Origin: Streptomyces sp. GESEQ-4
Lineage (GTDB): Bacteria; Actinomycetota; Actinomycetes; Streptomycetales; Streptomycetaceae
Length of the DNA: 64,000 bases
Assembly: GCF_017948455.1 (NCBI RefSeq)
Contig: NZ_JAFFSU010000011.1
Location: 237,705 to 301,704, forward strand
Direction of reading: 5' to 3'
The notes beneath the pieces were generated by a model, which ran no database searches, had not been told where the DNA came from, and saw only the letters and a program-made list of their open reading frames with translations. Position numbers and translations under genes: made by a program. Numbering within the stretch: the stretch's first letter is position 1; every line of letters begins with the position of its first letter. Shown here one piece after another: positions 18,648-27,622 of the stretch.

Positions 18648-19940
18648 GTGGCATCCACGGTCACCACCGAGCCGTCGAAGAACTCGCCGGCCTCCTCCCG
18701 CCCGGGCTACGGGCAACTGCTGCGCACCCGCGGCGCCTGGACGTTCCTGCTCCCCGCCTTCGCGGCACGCCAGCCGTTCGCGATGCTCACCCTCTCCATC
18801 GTGCTGCTCGTGCAGCACACCACCGGCTCGTACGCCGCCGCGGGCGCCGTCGCGGCGGCCACCGGCGTCTCCATGGCGGTGTTCGCGCCCTACAGCGGGC
18901 GCCTCGCGGACCGCTACGGGCAGCGCGCCGTACTGATCCCCGGCGTGCTCGTGCACACGCTGTCAGGCCTGACCCTGACGGCCCTCGCGCTCATGGACGC
19001 CCCTCTGTGGGCGCTGTTCGCGGCGGCCGTTCCCACCGGCGCCTCCGTGCCGCAGATCGGGCCGATGGTGCGGGCCCGCTGGGGCGTGAAGCTCCAGGAC
19101 TCGCCCCTGATGACGACCGCGGCGGCCTTCGAGTCCGTCACCGACGAGCTGACCTTCGTCGTCGGCCCGCTGCTGGCGACCGCCCTGTGCACCGCCGTCG
19201 ACCCGGCCGCGGGCCTGGTGACCGAGGCGGCACTGACGCTCATCGGCGGTCTGCTGTTCGCCGCGCAGAAGAGCACACAGCCTCGCGTCTCGGTGAGCGG
19301 GCACGCGCGCGTGGAGCACGTTTCCGCGCTGCGCATCCCTGGAGTGCGCGTCCTGATCGTGACGTTCCTCGGCATCGGCGCCGTCTTCGGCGGGATGCAG
19401 GTCTCGCTGGCCGCGTTCAGCGAGTCGATCGGCGAACCCGGCCTGAACGGCGTCCTGTACGGCGTCTTCGCCGCGGGCAACATGCTCTCCGGCCTCGTCT
19501 GCGGCGCGATCGCCTGGAAGGTCGCCCCGCAGCGCCGCCTCGTGGTGGCGTACGGCGCGCTCGCCCTGACGGCCTCCGGCCTGTGGGCCGCGCACTCCGT
19601 GCTCGTCCTCGCGGGCCTCGGCCTGCTCGTGGGCATGTGCATCGCGCCCGCGCTGATCACCGGCTACACGCTGGTCGAGGGCCTGGTCCCGGCCGGCGCC
19701 CGCACCGAGGCCTTCACCTGGCTCACCGGCGCGGTGGCCCTCGGCCAGGCGGCGGCCGTCACGGTCGCCGGACAACTCGAGGACCGCTTCTGGGACGGTG
19801 CCGGATTCCTCGTGCCGATGGGCGGCACCGTGCTCGCCCTGGCGACGCTTCTCGCACTGCGCTCGAGGCTGGCGACGCGGCCCCGCAGCCGCACCGTCGC
19901 ACGTGGCGTCGGTCACCGCACACCGGTCGCAGTGGACTGA
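18648..19940 (+). CDS. MFS transporter
   Basis: A 430-residue membrane transporter with 12 hydrophobic segments. The loop 2-3 motif appears as SGRLADRYGQRAVLIPG, and a charged central loop around AQKSTQPRVSVSGHARVEHV separates two six-helix halves. GTG at 18648 has GAAAGG eight bases upstream and leaves a 30-residue cytoplasmic N-terminus; a start at 18525 would add a proline-rich extension and is less likely. The substrate is not evident. It is a single gene, followed by fmdB. Confidence 0.88.
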   Translation: MASTVTTEPSKNSPASSRPGYGQLLRTRGAWTFLLPAFAARQPFAMLTLSIVLLVQHTTGSYAAAGAVAAATGVSMAVFAPYSGRLADRYGQRAVLIPGVLVHTLSGLTLTALALMDAPLWALFAAAVPTGASVPQIGPMVRARWGVKLQDSPLMTTAAAFESVTDELTFVVGPLLATALCTAVDPAAGLVTEAALTLIGGLLFAAQKSTQPRVSVSGHARVEHVSALRIPGVRVLIVTFLGIGAVFGGMQVSLAAFSESIGEPGLNGVLYGVFAAGNMLSGLVCGAIAWKVAPQRRLVVAYGALALTASGLWAAHSVLVLAGLGLLVGMCIAPALITGYTLVEGLVPAGARTEAFTWLTGAVALGQAAAVTVAGQLEDRFWDGAGFLVPMGGTVLALATLLALRSRLATRPRSRTVARGVGHRTPVAVD

Positions 19941-19970
19941 TCCCGCGGAATACGTCACTATGGTTCGTCG

Positions 19971-19997
19971 TTAGCACTCATCGAGTGAGAGTGCCAG
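19971..19997 (+). promoter_or_regulatory. CIRCE-like HrcA operator in front of fmdB
   Basis: TTAGCACTC at 19971-19979, a nine-base spacer, and GAGTGCCAG at 19989-19997. The CIRCE consensus is TTAGCACTC-N9-GAGTGCTAA; the left arm matches 9 of 9, the right arm 7 of 9, and the spacing is exact. It overlaps the AGGAGG ribosome binding site and ends ten bases before the GTG start. HrcA is the heat-shock repressor of groE operons, so fmdB may belong to its regulon. Confidence 0.78.
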
Positions 19998-20007
19998 GAG
20001 GAAGACA

Positions 20008-20334
20008 GTGCCCACCTACCAGTACCAGTGCACCGAGTGCGGCGAGGGCCTCGAGGCGGTGCAGAAGTTCACCGACGACGCCCTGACCGAGTGCCCCAGC
20101 TGCGAGGGCCGCCTCAAGAAGGTGTTCTCCGCGGTCGGCATCGTCTTCAAGGGCTCCGGCTTCTACCGCAACGACAGCCGCGGCTCCTCGTCGAGCAGCG
20201 CCCCGGCGTCGTCCAAGCCGTCGACGTCCTCCTCGGACTCCTCGACCACGTCGTCGTCCTCGGACACGAAGTCGTCGAGCACCGGCACCTCGTCGAGCTC
20301 CGGCACCTCGTCCAGCAGCAGTTCCGCCGCGTAG
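20008..20334 (+). CDS. FmdB-type zinc ribbon protein with serine-rich tail
   Basis: A 108-residue protein. Residues 1-41 are the FmdB/CxxC zinc ribbon: MPTYQYQCTECG then ECPSCEGRLKKVFS, with two CxxC pairs able to bind zinc. The remaining 60 or so residues are mostly Ser and Thr with short Gly/Ala breaks, clearly disordered. GTG at 20008 is preceded by AGGAGG. The family is small, widespread and poorly understood. Its CIRCE-like operator suggests expression under heat or protein-folding stress. A hairpin terminator follows. Confidence 0.9.
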   Translation: MPTYQYQCTECGEGLEAVQKFTDDALTECPSCEGRLKKVFSAVGIVFKGSGFYRNDSRGSSSSSAPASSKPSTSSSDSSTTSSSSDTKSSSTGTSSSSGTSSSSSSAA

Positions 20335-20356
20335 GCGCGCAAGCCTCGCTCACCGG

Positions 20357-20382
20357 ACCCTGTCGTCGTACGACGGCAGGGT
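20357..20382 (+). terminator. Hairpin terminator after fmdB
   Basis: ACCCTGTCGTCGT at 20357-20369 pairs with ACGACGGCAGGGT at 20370-20382, one G-T pair aside, and is followed by TTT. It separates fmdB from the phosphorylase gene. Confidence 0.75.
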
Positions 20383-20440
20383 TTCCGGCATTTCCGGAGC
20401 CCCTCTCAGCGCCCGGCCGGGGCCAGCTAGTGTGCTGGTC

Positions 20441-21274
20441 ATGGCCAACGCAGAGATCGGTGTAATCGGGGGCTCCGGCTTCTATTCGTTCCTCGACGAC
20501 GTGACCGAGATCCAGGTGGACACCCCTTACGGTGCGCCCAGCGACTCGCTCTTCCTCGGCGAGATCGCCGGGCGGCGGGTCGCCTTCCTGCCCCGCCACG
20601 GACGCGGCCACCATCTGCCGCCGCACCGCATCAACTACCGGGCCAACCTGTGGGCACTGCGGTCGGTCGGCGTACGCCAGGTCCTCGGCCCGTGCGCGGT
20701 GGGCGGCCTGCGCCCCGAGTACGGACCCGGCACGCTGCTCGTGCCGGATCAGCTGGTCGACCGTACGAAGTCCCGGGCGGGGTCGTACTTCGACGGCCTT
20801 CCGCTGCCCGACGGCACCGTGCCGAACGTGGTGCATGTGTCCCTGGCCGACCCCTACTGCCCCACCGGACGGACGGCGGCGCTCAAGGCGGCGCGGGGGC
20901 GCGACTGGGAGGCGGTGGACGGCGGCACGCTGGTGGTGATCGAGGGGCCGCGCTTCTCGACCCGTGCGGAATCGCTGTGGCACCGGGCGCAGGGCTGGTC
21001 CGTGGTGGGCATGACCGGACACCCCGAGGCCGCGCTGGCCCGTGAACTCGAGCTCTGCTACTCGTCGTTGACCCTGGTCACCGACCTCGACGCGGGCGCC
21101 GAGACCGGCGAGGGCGTCTCGCACGACGAGGTTCTGCGGGTGTTCGCGGCGAATGTGGACCGGCTGCGGGGCGTGCTGTTCGACGCCGTCGCCGCGCTGC
21201 CCGCCTCCGAGGAGCGGGACTGCCTGTGCACGACGGCGCTGGGCGGGATGGATCCGGGGTTTGAGCTGCCGTAG
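20441..21274 (+). CDS. mtnP: S-methyl-5'-thioadenosine phosphorylase family protein
   Basis: A 277-residue trimeric purine-nucleoside phosphorylase of the MTAP/PNP group. The N-terminal IGVIGGSGFYSF phosphate loop, FLPRHGRGHHLPPHRINYRAN, VVIEGPRFSTRAES and GMTGHPEAALAREL are family signatures. It splits methylthioadenosine (or another purine nucleoside) with phosphate. The loop VGMTGHPEAAL in place of the common MTxxPE motif leaves the base preference open. The ATG at 20441 starts MANAEIGVIGG. Confidence 0.9.
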   Translation: MANAEIGVIGGSGFYSFLDDVTEIQVDTPYGAPSDSLFLGEIAGRRVAFLPRHGRGHHLPPHRINYRANLWALRSVGVRQVLGPCAVGGLRPEYGPGTLLVPDQLVDRTKSRAGSYFDGLPLPDGTVPNVVHVSLADPYCPTGRTAALKAARGRDWEAVDGGTLVVIEGPRFSTRAESLWHRAQGWSVVGMTGHPEAALARELELCYSSLTLVTDLDAGAETGEGVSHDEVLRVFAANVDRLRGVLFDAVAALPASEERDCLCTTALGGMDPGFELP

Positions 21275-21443
21275 CGCTGTCTGCAGCGTGCTCAAGGTGA
21301 AGGGCTGAGGGGCTGAACTTCCCGTTCGGGTGAGGGAGTTGTCCACAACCGGCCAGTAGCGCACGGACCTCAGCGAGCGGCGGCGCGAAGCCTCATCGTG
21401 GCGTGGAAAGCCGATTCCTCGTCACGCACAGGTGGTGATCCGC

Positions 21444-22013
21444 ATGTCCTTCGTGCCCTCGTCCTTGTCTTCGTCCCCTCCTTCTCCGTCCTCTCCTTCT
21501 CCGGTTTCGCCTCGTCCGCTCGGCACCGACGCTCCCGCCACCTGCGAGGTGCCACACTTCGCTCCCGTCCGGGTGCGCGGCGGTTGCTGTCAGCTGCGCC
21601 GTCTTCTACGGCACCGGAGGCGGGCCGTGGCAGCCGGGCTCGCCGTCACCGCGGCGGCGCTCGTGGCGGCGGGCCCGCGGGAGTCCGACCGGGCGCGCGG
21701 GCACCCGGTGGCCGAGCCGGTACGCCAACACCGCACCGTCGAGCGGGTGTCCGCGCCGGTGCGGATCGCCGACGGAGAGACGGTGAGGCTGCTGCGGCCC
21801 GGCGACCGGGTCGACGTGATCGCCGCCGAGGAGACCGCGACGGGCGGTGACGCGCGCGTGGTCGCGCGCGGGGCGCGGGTGACGAAGGTGCCCGAGCCTG
21901 TGGACTTTGCCGGTGAGAGCGGGGCCTTGGTCGTCCTGTCGGTGCCACGCTCCACGGCGGCGGGTCTCGCTGGCGCCAGTGCGACGGCGCGGCTGGCGGT
22001 GACGTTGTGCTGA
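21444..22013 (+). CDS. SAF-domain protein, CpaB/RcpC-like
   Basis: A 189-residue protein. A low-complexity Ser/Pro N-terminus is followed by a basic patch (RRLLRHRRRAVAAG), one hydrophobic segment (about 73-87) and a SAF-type domain with APVRIADGETVRLLRPGDRVDVIA and LVVLSVPRSTAAGLAGA. These resemble the CpaB/RcpC proteins of Flp-pilus systems, but no pilus genes are near. The ATG at 21444 has GGTGGTG six bases upstream. A conserved gene next to mscL in streptomycetes; function unknown. Confidence 0.7.
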   Translation: MSFVPSSLSSSPPSPSSPSPVSPRPLGTDAPATCEVPHFAPVRVRGGCCQLRRLLRHRRRAVAAGLAVTAAALVAAGPRESDRARGHPVAEPVRQHRTVERVSAPVRIADGETVRLLRPGDRVDVIAAEETATGGDARVVARGARVTKVPEPVDFAGESGALVVLSVPRSTAAGLAGASATARLAVTLC

Positions 22014-22151
22014 GCCGGGTGGTTCGCCTTCTGCGCACGCTGGTGTCAAGTCGCTCGTTCCAGCTACCCACCTGGACATGGCGGCCTCGGGCTGACGTAG
22101 GTTGCGGATCGTTTGATTCCACAGCCTGTGTGCGCGAGGAGAGGCTCCGCG

Positions 22152-22610
22152 GTGAGCGAGAAGAAGGAACCGAGCATCTGGGAGGGCTTCAAGGCCTTCC
22201 TGATGCGCGGGAACGTGGTCGACCTGGCGGTCGCGGTGGTCATCGGGGCCGCCTTCACCAACATCGTCAACGCGGTGGTGAAGGGGCTCATCAACCCGCT
22301 GGTCGGAGCGATCGGCACGAAGAACCTCGACAGCTACAGCTCCTGTCTGAGCGACAACTGCCAGGGCGATCAGGGCATCCGGCTGCTGTGGGGCTCGGTC
22401 CTCGGCGCGACGCTGAGCTTTGTGATCACCGCGGCGGTCGTCTACTTCCTGATGGTGCTGCCGATGGCGAAGTACCTGGCCCGCCTGGAGGCCCGCCGGA
22501 AGGCGAAGGAGGGCACGCACGAGGTCATGGAGGTGACCGAGCTGGAGGTACTCAAGGAGATCCGCGACGCCCTGGTCGCACAGCGCGGCTCGGGTCACGA
22601 CGAGCCGTAG
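22152..22610 (+). CDS. mscL: Large-conductance mechanosensitive channel MscL
   Basis: A 152-residue channel protein. The amphipathic N-terminus (WEGFKAFLMRGNVVDLAVAVVIGAAF) leads into helix 1, a periplasmic loop containing the Cys pair in SSCLSDNCQ, and helix 2 (TLSFVITAAVVYFLMVLPM), with a charged cytoplasmic bundle at the end. It forms homopentamers that open under hypo-osmotic shock. GTG at 22152 lies after a GAGGAGAGG ribosome binding site. Confidence 0.95.
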   Translation: MSEKKEPSIWEGFKAFLMRGNVVDLAVAVVIGAAFTNIVNAVVKGLINPLVGAIGTKNLDSYSSCLSDNCQGDQGIRLLWGSVLGATLSFVITAAVVYFLMVLPMAKYLARLEARRKAKEGTHEVMEVTELEVLKEIRDALVAQRGSGHDEP

Positions 22611-22653
22611 CGGCAGCGGTCGGGGCGCGACGGGCCTGCTGGACCCGCCGGAC

Positions 22654-22836
22654 TCAGAGGTGGTGCGGCGGCTTCTCGTCCAGGAAGCGCTTGAGGTCGG
22701 CCGCGCTGCTGCCGTCGGCGCCGGGCCGCTCGCCCCAGCCGCGGTCCGTGTCGTCCGCGGACTGCTGGTCCAGCGGGTCGTCGAAGATCAACGCGGGCTT
22801 GGGGGCGGGCTGCTCGGGGTCGGGGCCGGTGCTCAT
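22654..22836 (-). CDS. Small conserved acidic hypothetical protein
   Basis: A 60-residue acidic, proline-rich protein without cysteine or hydrophobic segment. It starts MSTGPDPEQPAPKPALIF and ends with the conserved-looking ADLKRFLDEKPPHHL. Convergent with mscL and divergent from the ltrA gene. Codon use is typical for real genes here (third positions mostly G/C). Function not recognised. Confidence 0.6.
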   Translation of the reverse strand: MSTGPDPEQPAPKPALIFDDPLDQQSADDTDRGWGERPGADGSSAADLKRFLDEKPPHHL

Positions 22837-22973
22837 GCCTTCAGGGTACGGCCGCGAGCGGCCGCTCCCGCCCGTGTCTCGCCTGACCTGGCCTTTCGCA
22901 GGCTCCCCCGGTCCCCCGGTGCTTGTGAGGCCTTCACAGGAATTTCGGCGGGTTATCTGCTGTGCTTGGACTC

Positions 22974-24212
22974 ATGACGTCCAGTCCGACTCCGGCGCCC
23001 ACCTCCCCCGGCCCGCCAGACCGCCGACGACCGCTGCGCAGGCTCACCGCCCGCGGTCGCGACGAGGCGCACCGGGCCGCCACGCCGCTGGAGCTCTTCT
23101 TCGACCTGTGCTTCGTCGTCGCCATCGCGCAGGCGGGCCTCCAGTTGGTGCACGCCGTCGCCGAGGGGCATGCGGGCGAGGGGATCCTCTACTACGCGAT
23201 GTCCTTCTTCGCCATCTGGTGGGCCTGGATGAACTTCACCTGGTTCGCCTCGGCGTACGACAACGACGACGTGCTCTACCGGGTCGTCACCCTGATCCAG
23301 ATCGCCGGAGTCCTGGTCCTGGCGGCCGGGGTGTCCCGGGCCTTCGAGGACCACGACTTCCTGGTCGTCACCCTGGGCTACGTGATCATGCGGCTGGCCC
23401 TGGTGACACAGTGGCTGCGGGCCGCGCGGTCGGCCGACGGCCCGGAGAGAACGATGGCCCGGCGGTACGCCGGCGGGGTGCTGTTCTGCCAGATCGGCTG
23501 GGTGGTGCTGCTGACCGTGCCGGACGACGCCCTGCCCTGGGGCTTCCTGGTCATGGCGATCCTGGAGATGTGCGTACCGCCGTACGCGGAGAAGGACTTC
23601 ACCACGTCCTGGCATCCGCACCACATCTCCGAGCGGTACGGGCTGTTCACGATCATCGTGCTGGGCGAGACGATCGCGGCGGCCACGATCGGGGTGAAGA
23701 CCGGCATCGACGAGAACGACGCGCTGGGCGAACTGGTGCCGATCGCCGCGGGCGGGCTGCTGATCATCTTCGCGGCCTGGTGGATCTACTTCGTGGTGCC
23801 GATCCACGGCCATCTGCGGACCAACGGGCAGGCGTTCCTGTGGGGGTACGGGCACTACCTGATCTTCGCGTCGGCGGCGGCGATCGGCGCCGGCCTGGAG
23901 GTGGCGGTCGAGCAGTCCGTCGGCAAGGCGCACATCTCCACGCTGGCGGCGTCGGCCGCGGTGACACTGCCGGCGGCGCTGTATCTGCTGACGGTCTGGG
24001 CGCTGCATTCCCGCCACTTCAAGGTGGGCATCGCCCAGCAGCTGGTGCTGCCGACGGCGGCCCTGCTGGTGATCCTCTGCACCTTCCTGGGCAAGTGGGC
24101 GGTCCTCGCGGCAGGTGTCGTGCTGGCGCTCACGGTGGCGACCGGGGAGACGATGACGGCGCACCTGACCGCGCGGGAGCGCGAAGAGAGCACGCCGGCC
24201 TCGGCGGCGTGA
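22974..24212 (+). CDS. ltrA: LtrA family (low temperature requirement A) membrane protein
   Basis: A 412-residue membrane protein with about ten hydrophobic segments. The family-defining start of the first segment, TPLELFFDLCFVVAIAQAG, is present, as are WAWMNFTWFASAYDNDD and ERYGLFTIIVLGETI. LtrA proteins were named for a Listeria growth phenotype in the cold; their transport or enzymatic activity is not established. ATG at 22974 is preferred; a GTG 12 bases upstream is possible. Confidence 0.92.
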   Translation: MTSSPTPAPTSPGPPDRRRPLRRLTARGRDEAHRAATPLELFFDLCFVVAIAQAGLQLVHAVAEGHAGEGILYYAMSFFAIWWAWMNFTWFASAYDNDDVLYRVVTLIQIAGVLVLAAGVSRAFEDHDFLVVTLGYVIMRLALVTQWLRAARSADGPERTMARRYAGGVLFCQIGWVVLLTVPDDALPWGFLVMAILEMCVPPYAEKDFTTSWHPHHISERYGLFTIIVLGETIAAATIGVKTGIDENDALGELVPIAAGGLLIIFAAWWIYFVVPIHGHLRTNGQAFLWGYGHYLIFASAAAIGAGLEVAVEQSVGKAHISTLAASAAVTLPAALYLLTVWALHSRHFKVGIAQQLVLPTAALLVILCTFLGKWAVLAAGVVLALTVATGETMTAHLTAREREESTPASAA

Positions 24213-24253
24213 ACCGACCGCGGGGGGCGGGCGCACGGGCGAGACTGGGGCCC

Positions 24254-25279
24254 ATGACAGTTGACGCATTGACGGACGTGGCCGGTGTGCGGGTGGGACA
24301 CGCGACGCGTACCGGCGGCGGTTGGCTCACCGGCACCACGGTCGTGCTCGCCCCGGAGGGCGGGGCCGTCGCCGCGGTGGACGTGCGCGGCGGCGGGCCC
24401 GGCACCAAGGAGACCGACGCGCTGGACCCGCGCAACCTGGTGCGCACGGTCGAGGCGATCGTGCTGACCGGGGGCAGCGCGTACGGGCTCGACGCGGCGT
24501 CCGGTGTGATGGCCTGGCTGGAGGAGCGGGGGCGCGGGGTGCGCGTCGGCGCCGATCCCACGCATGTCGTGCCGGTGGTGCCCGCCGCCTGTGTCTTCGA
24601 TCTGGGGCGGGGCGGCGACTTCCGGGCCAGGCCGGACGCGGCCACCGGACGGGCCGCGGTGGAGGCTGCCGCGGCGAGCGAGCTCGGCGCGCGGGTGGCG
24701 GAGGGATGCGTGGGCGCCGGTACGGGCGCCACGGTCGGTCCGGTCAAGGGCGGCATCGGCACCGCGAGCACCGTCCTCGACTCCGGGATCACGGTCGCGG
24801 CGCTGGTGGTGGCGAACGCGGCGGGTTCGGCGGCGGATCCGGAAACGGGGGTGTTGTACGGGGAGTTGTTCCAGGGGCGGGTGAGCTATCCGGAGGCGCG
24901 GGTCCACGAGGCCGCGCGCCGGCGGCTCGCCGAGATCGCGGCCAAGAACGCGCCCCCGCCGCTCAACACCACGCTCGCGGTGGTGGCCACGGACGCGGAC
25001 CTGTCGAAGGCGCAGGCCCAGAAACTGGCGGGCACGGCGCACGACGGCATCGCGCGCGCCGTACGGCCGGTGCATCTGCTCAACGACGGAGACACGGTGT
25101 TCGCGCTGGCGACAGGAGAGCGCGCCCTGGACGCCGAGCACCCGCTCGCCCTGAACGAGGTGCTCGCGGCGGGCGCGGACACGGTGACGCGGGCCATCGT
25201 GCGGGCCGTGCGGGCCGCCGAGTCGGTGGACGGACCGGGCGGGACGTGGCCGTCGTATCGGGAGCTGTACGAGCGCTGA
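24254..25279 (+). CDS. P1 family (DmpA-type) peptidase
   Basis: A 341-residue Ntn-type aminopeptidase. Diagnostic pieces are the N-terminal DALTDVAGVRVGHAT, the VLTGGSAYGLDAASGVMAWL motif, GCVGAGTGATVGPVKGGIG and the self-cleavage/nucleophile region PPLNTTLAVVATDA. Such enzymes process themselves into two chains and cleave N-terminal D- or L-residues, beta-peptides or related amides. No signal peptide, so cytoplasmic. The ATG at 24254 begins the family N-terminus exactly. A stand-alone gene 41 bases after ltrA. Confidence 0.93.
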   Translation: MTVDALTDVAGVRVGHATRTGGGWLTGTTVVLAPEGGAVAAVDVRGGGPGTKETDALDPRNLVRTVEAIVLTGGSAYGLDAASGVMAWLEERGRGVRVGADPTHVVPVVPAACVFDLGRGGDFRARPDAATGRAAVEAAAASELGARVAEGCVGAGTGATVGPVKGGIGTASTVLDSGITVAALVVANAAGSAADPETGVLYGELFQGRVSYPEARVHEAARRRLAEIAAKNAPPPLNTTLAVVATDADLSKAQAQKLAGTAHDGIARAVRPVHLLNDGDTVFALATGERALDAEHPLALNEVLAAGADTVTRAIVRAVRAAESVDGPGGTWPSYRELYER

Positions 25280-25471
25280 CTCTGATGGTCGTCCACAAGG
25301 CGACTACGACAGCTGACTGAGAGGTAACTCACAGGGCAGTACGCGGAATTGTCCCGGTTCTGTCACGTGATGGCGTTCACGGCGCTCGGCGGGAACCCGA
25401 CCGGGGCCCGATCCCCTCTTTCTCCACGGACTGGAGCGGATCACGCACATCACATGAACCTGGAGCAGCTA

Positions 25472-26689
25472 GTGACAACGCCGGACATAGCAGCACGGCG
25501 CGCACTGGGGGCCAGTGCCGTCCTGATGGTCGGCGCCCTCACTCTCACCGCGTGCGGCGGCAGCGCGAACGCCAGCAACGACGGCAAGGGCGGCGAGGAC
25601 AACCCGAAGACCTCCGCCGCGAAGATCGTCATCTCGGCGAAGGACGGCTCGACGAGCGCGTCGATCAACACGACCGGCGTGAAGGTGAGCGACGGCAAGC
25701 TGACCGACGTGAAGATGACGGTCGCGGGCGCGGGGACGGCCGTACCCGGGGAGATGTCCGCGGACGGCTCCGGCTGGAAGCCGAAGGAGCAGCTGGAGCG
25801 GGGGACGAAGTACCAGATATCGGCGACCGCCAAGGACTCGAAGGGCAAGACGGCCGCCGCCAACTCCATCTTCACCACGGTGAGTTCGGCGAACAGCTTC
25901 ATCGGGACGTACACGCCGGACAACGGGAAGACGGTCGGCGTCGGGATGCCGGTGTCGTTCAACTTCGACAAGGTGATCAGCGACAAGAAGGCCGTGCAGT
26001 CGCACATCTCCGTGACGTCGAGCAGCGGGCAGAAGGTGGTCGGGCACTGGTTCGGGGCGCAGCGGCTCGACTTCCGGCCCGAGGAGTACTGGAAGGCCGG
26101 CTCCAAGGTCACGATGAAGATCGACCTGGACGGCGTGGAGGGCGCGAACGGCGTCTACGGGGTGCAGAAGAAGACCGTCACGTTCACGATCGGCCGGTCG
26201 CAGGTCTCCACGGTCGACGTCAACACGCAGACCATGACGGTCGTACGGGACGGCAAGACGATCAAGTCCGTGCCGATCTCGGCGGGCAGCGCTCAGAACA
26301 CCACGTACAACGGGCAGATGGTGATCTCGGAGAAGTTCACGCAGACACGCATGGACGGCACGACGGTCGGCTTCGGTGGCGAGTACGACATCCCGGACGT
26401 GCCGCACGCGATGCGGCTGACCACGTCGGGCACCTTCATCCACGGCAACTACTGGTATAACAAGGGCAATCCGCCCTTCGGGCGTGAGGGCACCAGTCAC
26501 GGCTGTGTCGGTCTCGCGGATGTGCAGGGCGCGCAGGGGGACACCCCGGCCAAGTGGTTCTACGACAACTCGCTGGTCGGGGACGTGGTGACCGTGAAGA
26601 ACTCCCCCGACAAGACGGTGGCGCCGGACAACGGGCTCAACGGCTGGAACATGTCGTGGAGCCAGTGGCTCGCGGGAAGTGAAGGCTGA
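25472..26689 (+). CDS. L,D-transpeptidase lipoprotein with N-terminal Ig-like domains
   Basis: A 405-residue exported cell-wall enzyme forming 3-3 peptidoglycan cross-links. Residues 1-28 are a lipoprotein signal ending in the lipobox LTAC. Two Ig-like domains follow (about 45-250), then the YkuD domain with the catalytic motif SHGCVGL, Cys345 being the nucleophile and His343 its neighbour, plus upstream FIHGNYWY. GTG at 25472 has GGAG seven bases upstream; the ATG at 25454 has none. Architecture equals that of actinobacterial LdtMt2-like enzymes. Confidence 0.94.
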   Translation: MTTPDIAARRALGASAVLMVGALTLTACGGSANASNDGKGGEDNPKTSAAKIVISAKDGSTSASINTTGVKVSDGKLTDVKMTVAGAGTAVPGEMSADGSGWKPKEQLERGTKYQISATAKDSKGKTAAANSIFTTVSSANSFIGTYTPDNGKTVGVGMPVSFNFDKVISDKKAVQSHISVTSSSGQKVVGHWFGAQRLDFRPEEYWKAGSKVTMKIDLDGVEGANGVYGVQKKTVTFTIGRSQVSTVDVNTQTMTVVRDGKTIKSVPISAGSAQNTTYNGQMVISEKFTQTRMDGTTVGFGGEYDIPDVPHAMRLTTSGTFIHGNYWYNKGNPPFGREGTSHGCVGLADVQGAQGDTPAKWFYDNSLVGDVVTVKNSPDKTVAPDNGLNGWNMSWSQWLAGSEG

Positions 26690-26741
26690 GCGCGGCGGGC
26701 GGCACAAGCTGTCGCTGACCAGCAAGTTTTGACGGACCATC

Positions 26742-26770
26742 GGGCCGCGTGGGAACTTCCCAGGCGGCCC
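26742..26770 (+). terminator. Hairpin terminator after the L,D-transpeptidase gene
   Basis: GGGCCGCGTGGG at 26742-26753 and CCCAGGCGGCCC at 26759-26770 pair around a short AACTT loop with one internal mismatch; TTTT follows shortly after. Confidence 0.7.
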
Positions 26771-26803
26771 ACGCGTTTTCCGTGCGCACGTTTTCTCGGT
26801 TCC

Positions 26804-26818
26804 CGGACATGATGTCCG
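26804..26818. promoter_or_regulatory. 15-base palindrome upstream of the DUF6227 gene
   Basis: CGGACAT-G-ATGTCCG is a perfect palindrome 57 bases before the TTG start of the next gene. The position fits an operator for that gene; the regulator is unknown. Confidence 0.45.
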
Positions 26819-26875
26819 ACCGAGGGGCTACGGTATGCACCCACAAGGTGACATGCAGCAACGCCGGGAGAAACC

Positions 26876-27622
26876 TTGAGCGTTCCGTACGAGACGGCAG
26901 CGTACGAACCACACGAGTCGCCCGAGTCTCCGGAGGAGCACCTCGCGCGACTCCTCGGCCGTGCCCTGAACTCCTTCGAGCTGCCCGACGAGACAATACG
27001 GCGGCTCGACTGCGCGCTGGCGCACGACAGTTCGCTGCACTCCGCGCACCACAGCGCGGGACTGCACCGCGAGACGTACCGGCACACCTGGCTGCTCGCC
27101 GACGGCTCCGCGCTCACCCTCTGGGAACTCGTCCACAACACCGCCCCGGGCCGCGACCCGCAGCACGAGGTGTACATCGACGAGGAGGAGCTGCGCGCCG
27201 CCACCGCCCGGCTGCCGCTGCCTGCGGACCCCCCGGACTTCGAACTGCCGGTGACGGTGCAGCTGTCCCCGATCCCGGTGCCCCGGCACGCGTACATGCA
27301 CGACGACTCGGCGGACCACGTGCGCCGGCTGCTGCGCCGCGCGGAGAACCCGGACCGGCCGGGGGCGGACACGGCCGCGCTGCTGACCACGGCGTTCGCG
27401 TACCAGATCACGCAGGCCTTCGGCCGCCCGTGCCGCGCGGGCCGCGTCGCGCTGTGCTTCTCGCTCTACGAACACGCCTTCCTGCTGCGCGACGGCGAGG
27501 AGATCTCCCTCTGGGAGGTCGAGCACACGGCGACGCCGGACGGTCGGCACATGTGCGAGGTCTACGTCACCGAGGACGCGGCCCGCGACGCGATGGAGCG
27601 ACGGGCGGCGCGGGTCTCCTAG
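26876..27622 (+). CDS. DUF6227 family protein
   Basis: A 248-residue soluble protein of a Streptomyces-restricted family. It contains two related halves, each with a Trp-Glu element after a hydrophobic strand: TWLLADGSALTLWELVHN in the first and AFLLRDGEEISLWEVEHT in the second, followed by (H)EVYI/EVYV segments, so it looks like an internal duplication. TTG at 26876 is used, with GGGAG six bases upstream. Function unknown; located before the fructose operon as in other streptomycetes. Confidence 0.8.
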   Translation: MSVPYETAAYEPHESPESPEEHLARLLGRALNSFELPDETIRRLDCALAHDSSLHSAHHSAGLHRETYRHTWLLADGSALTLWELVHNTAPGRDPQHEVYIDEEELRAATARLPLPADPPDFELPVTVQLSPIPVPRHAYMHDDSADHVRRLLRRAENPDRPGADTAALLTTAFAYQITQAFGRPCRAGRVALCFSLYEHAFLLRDGEEISLWEVEHTATPDGRHMCEVYVTEDAARDAMERRAARVS

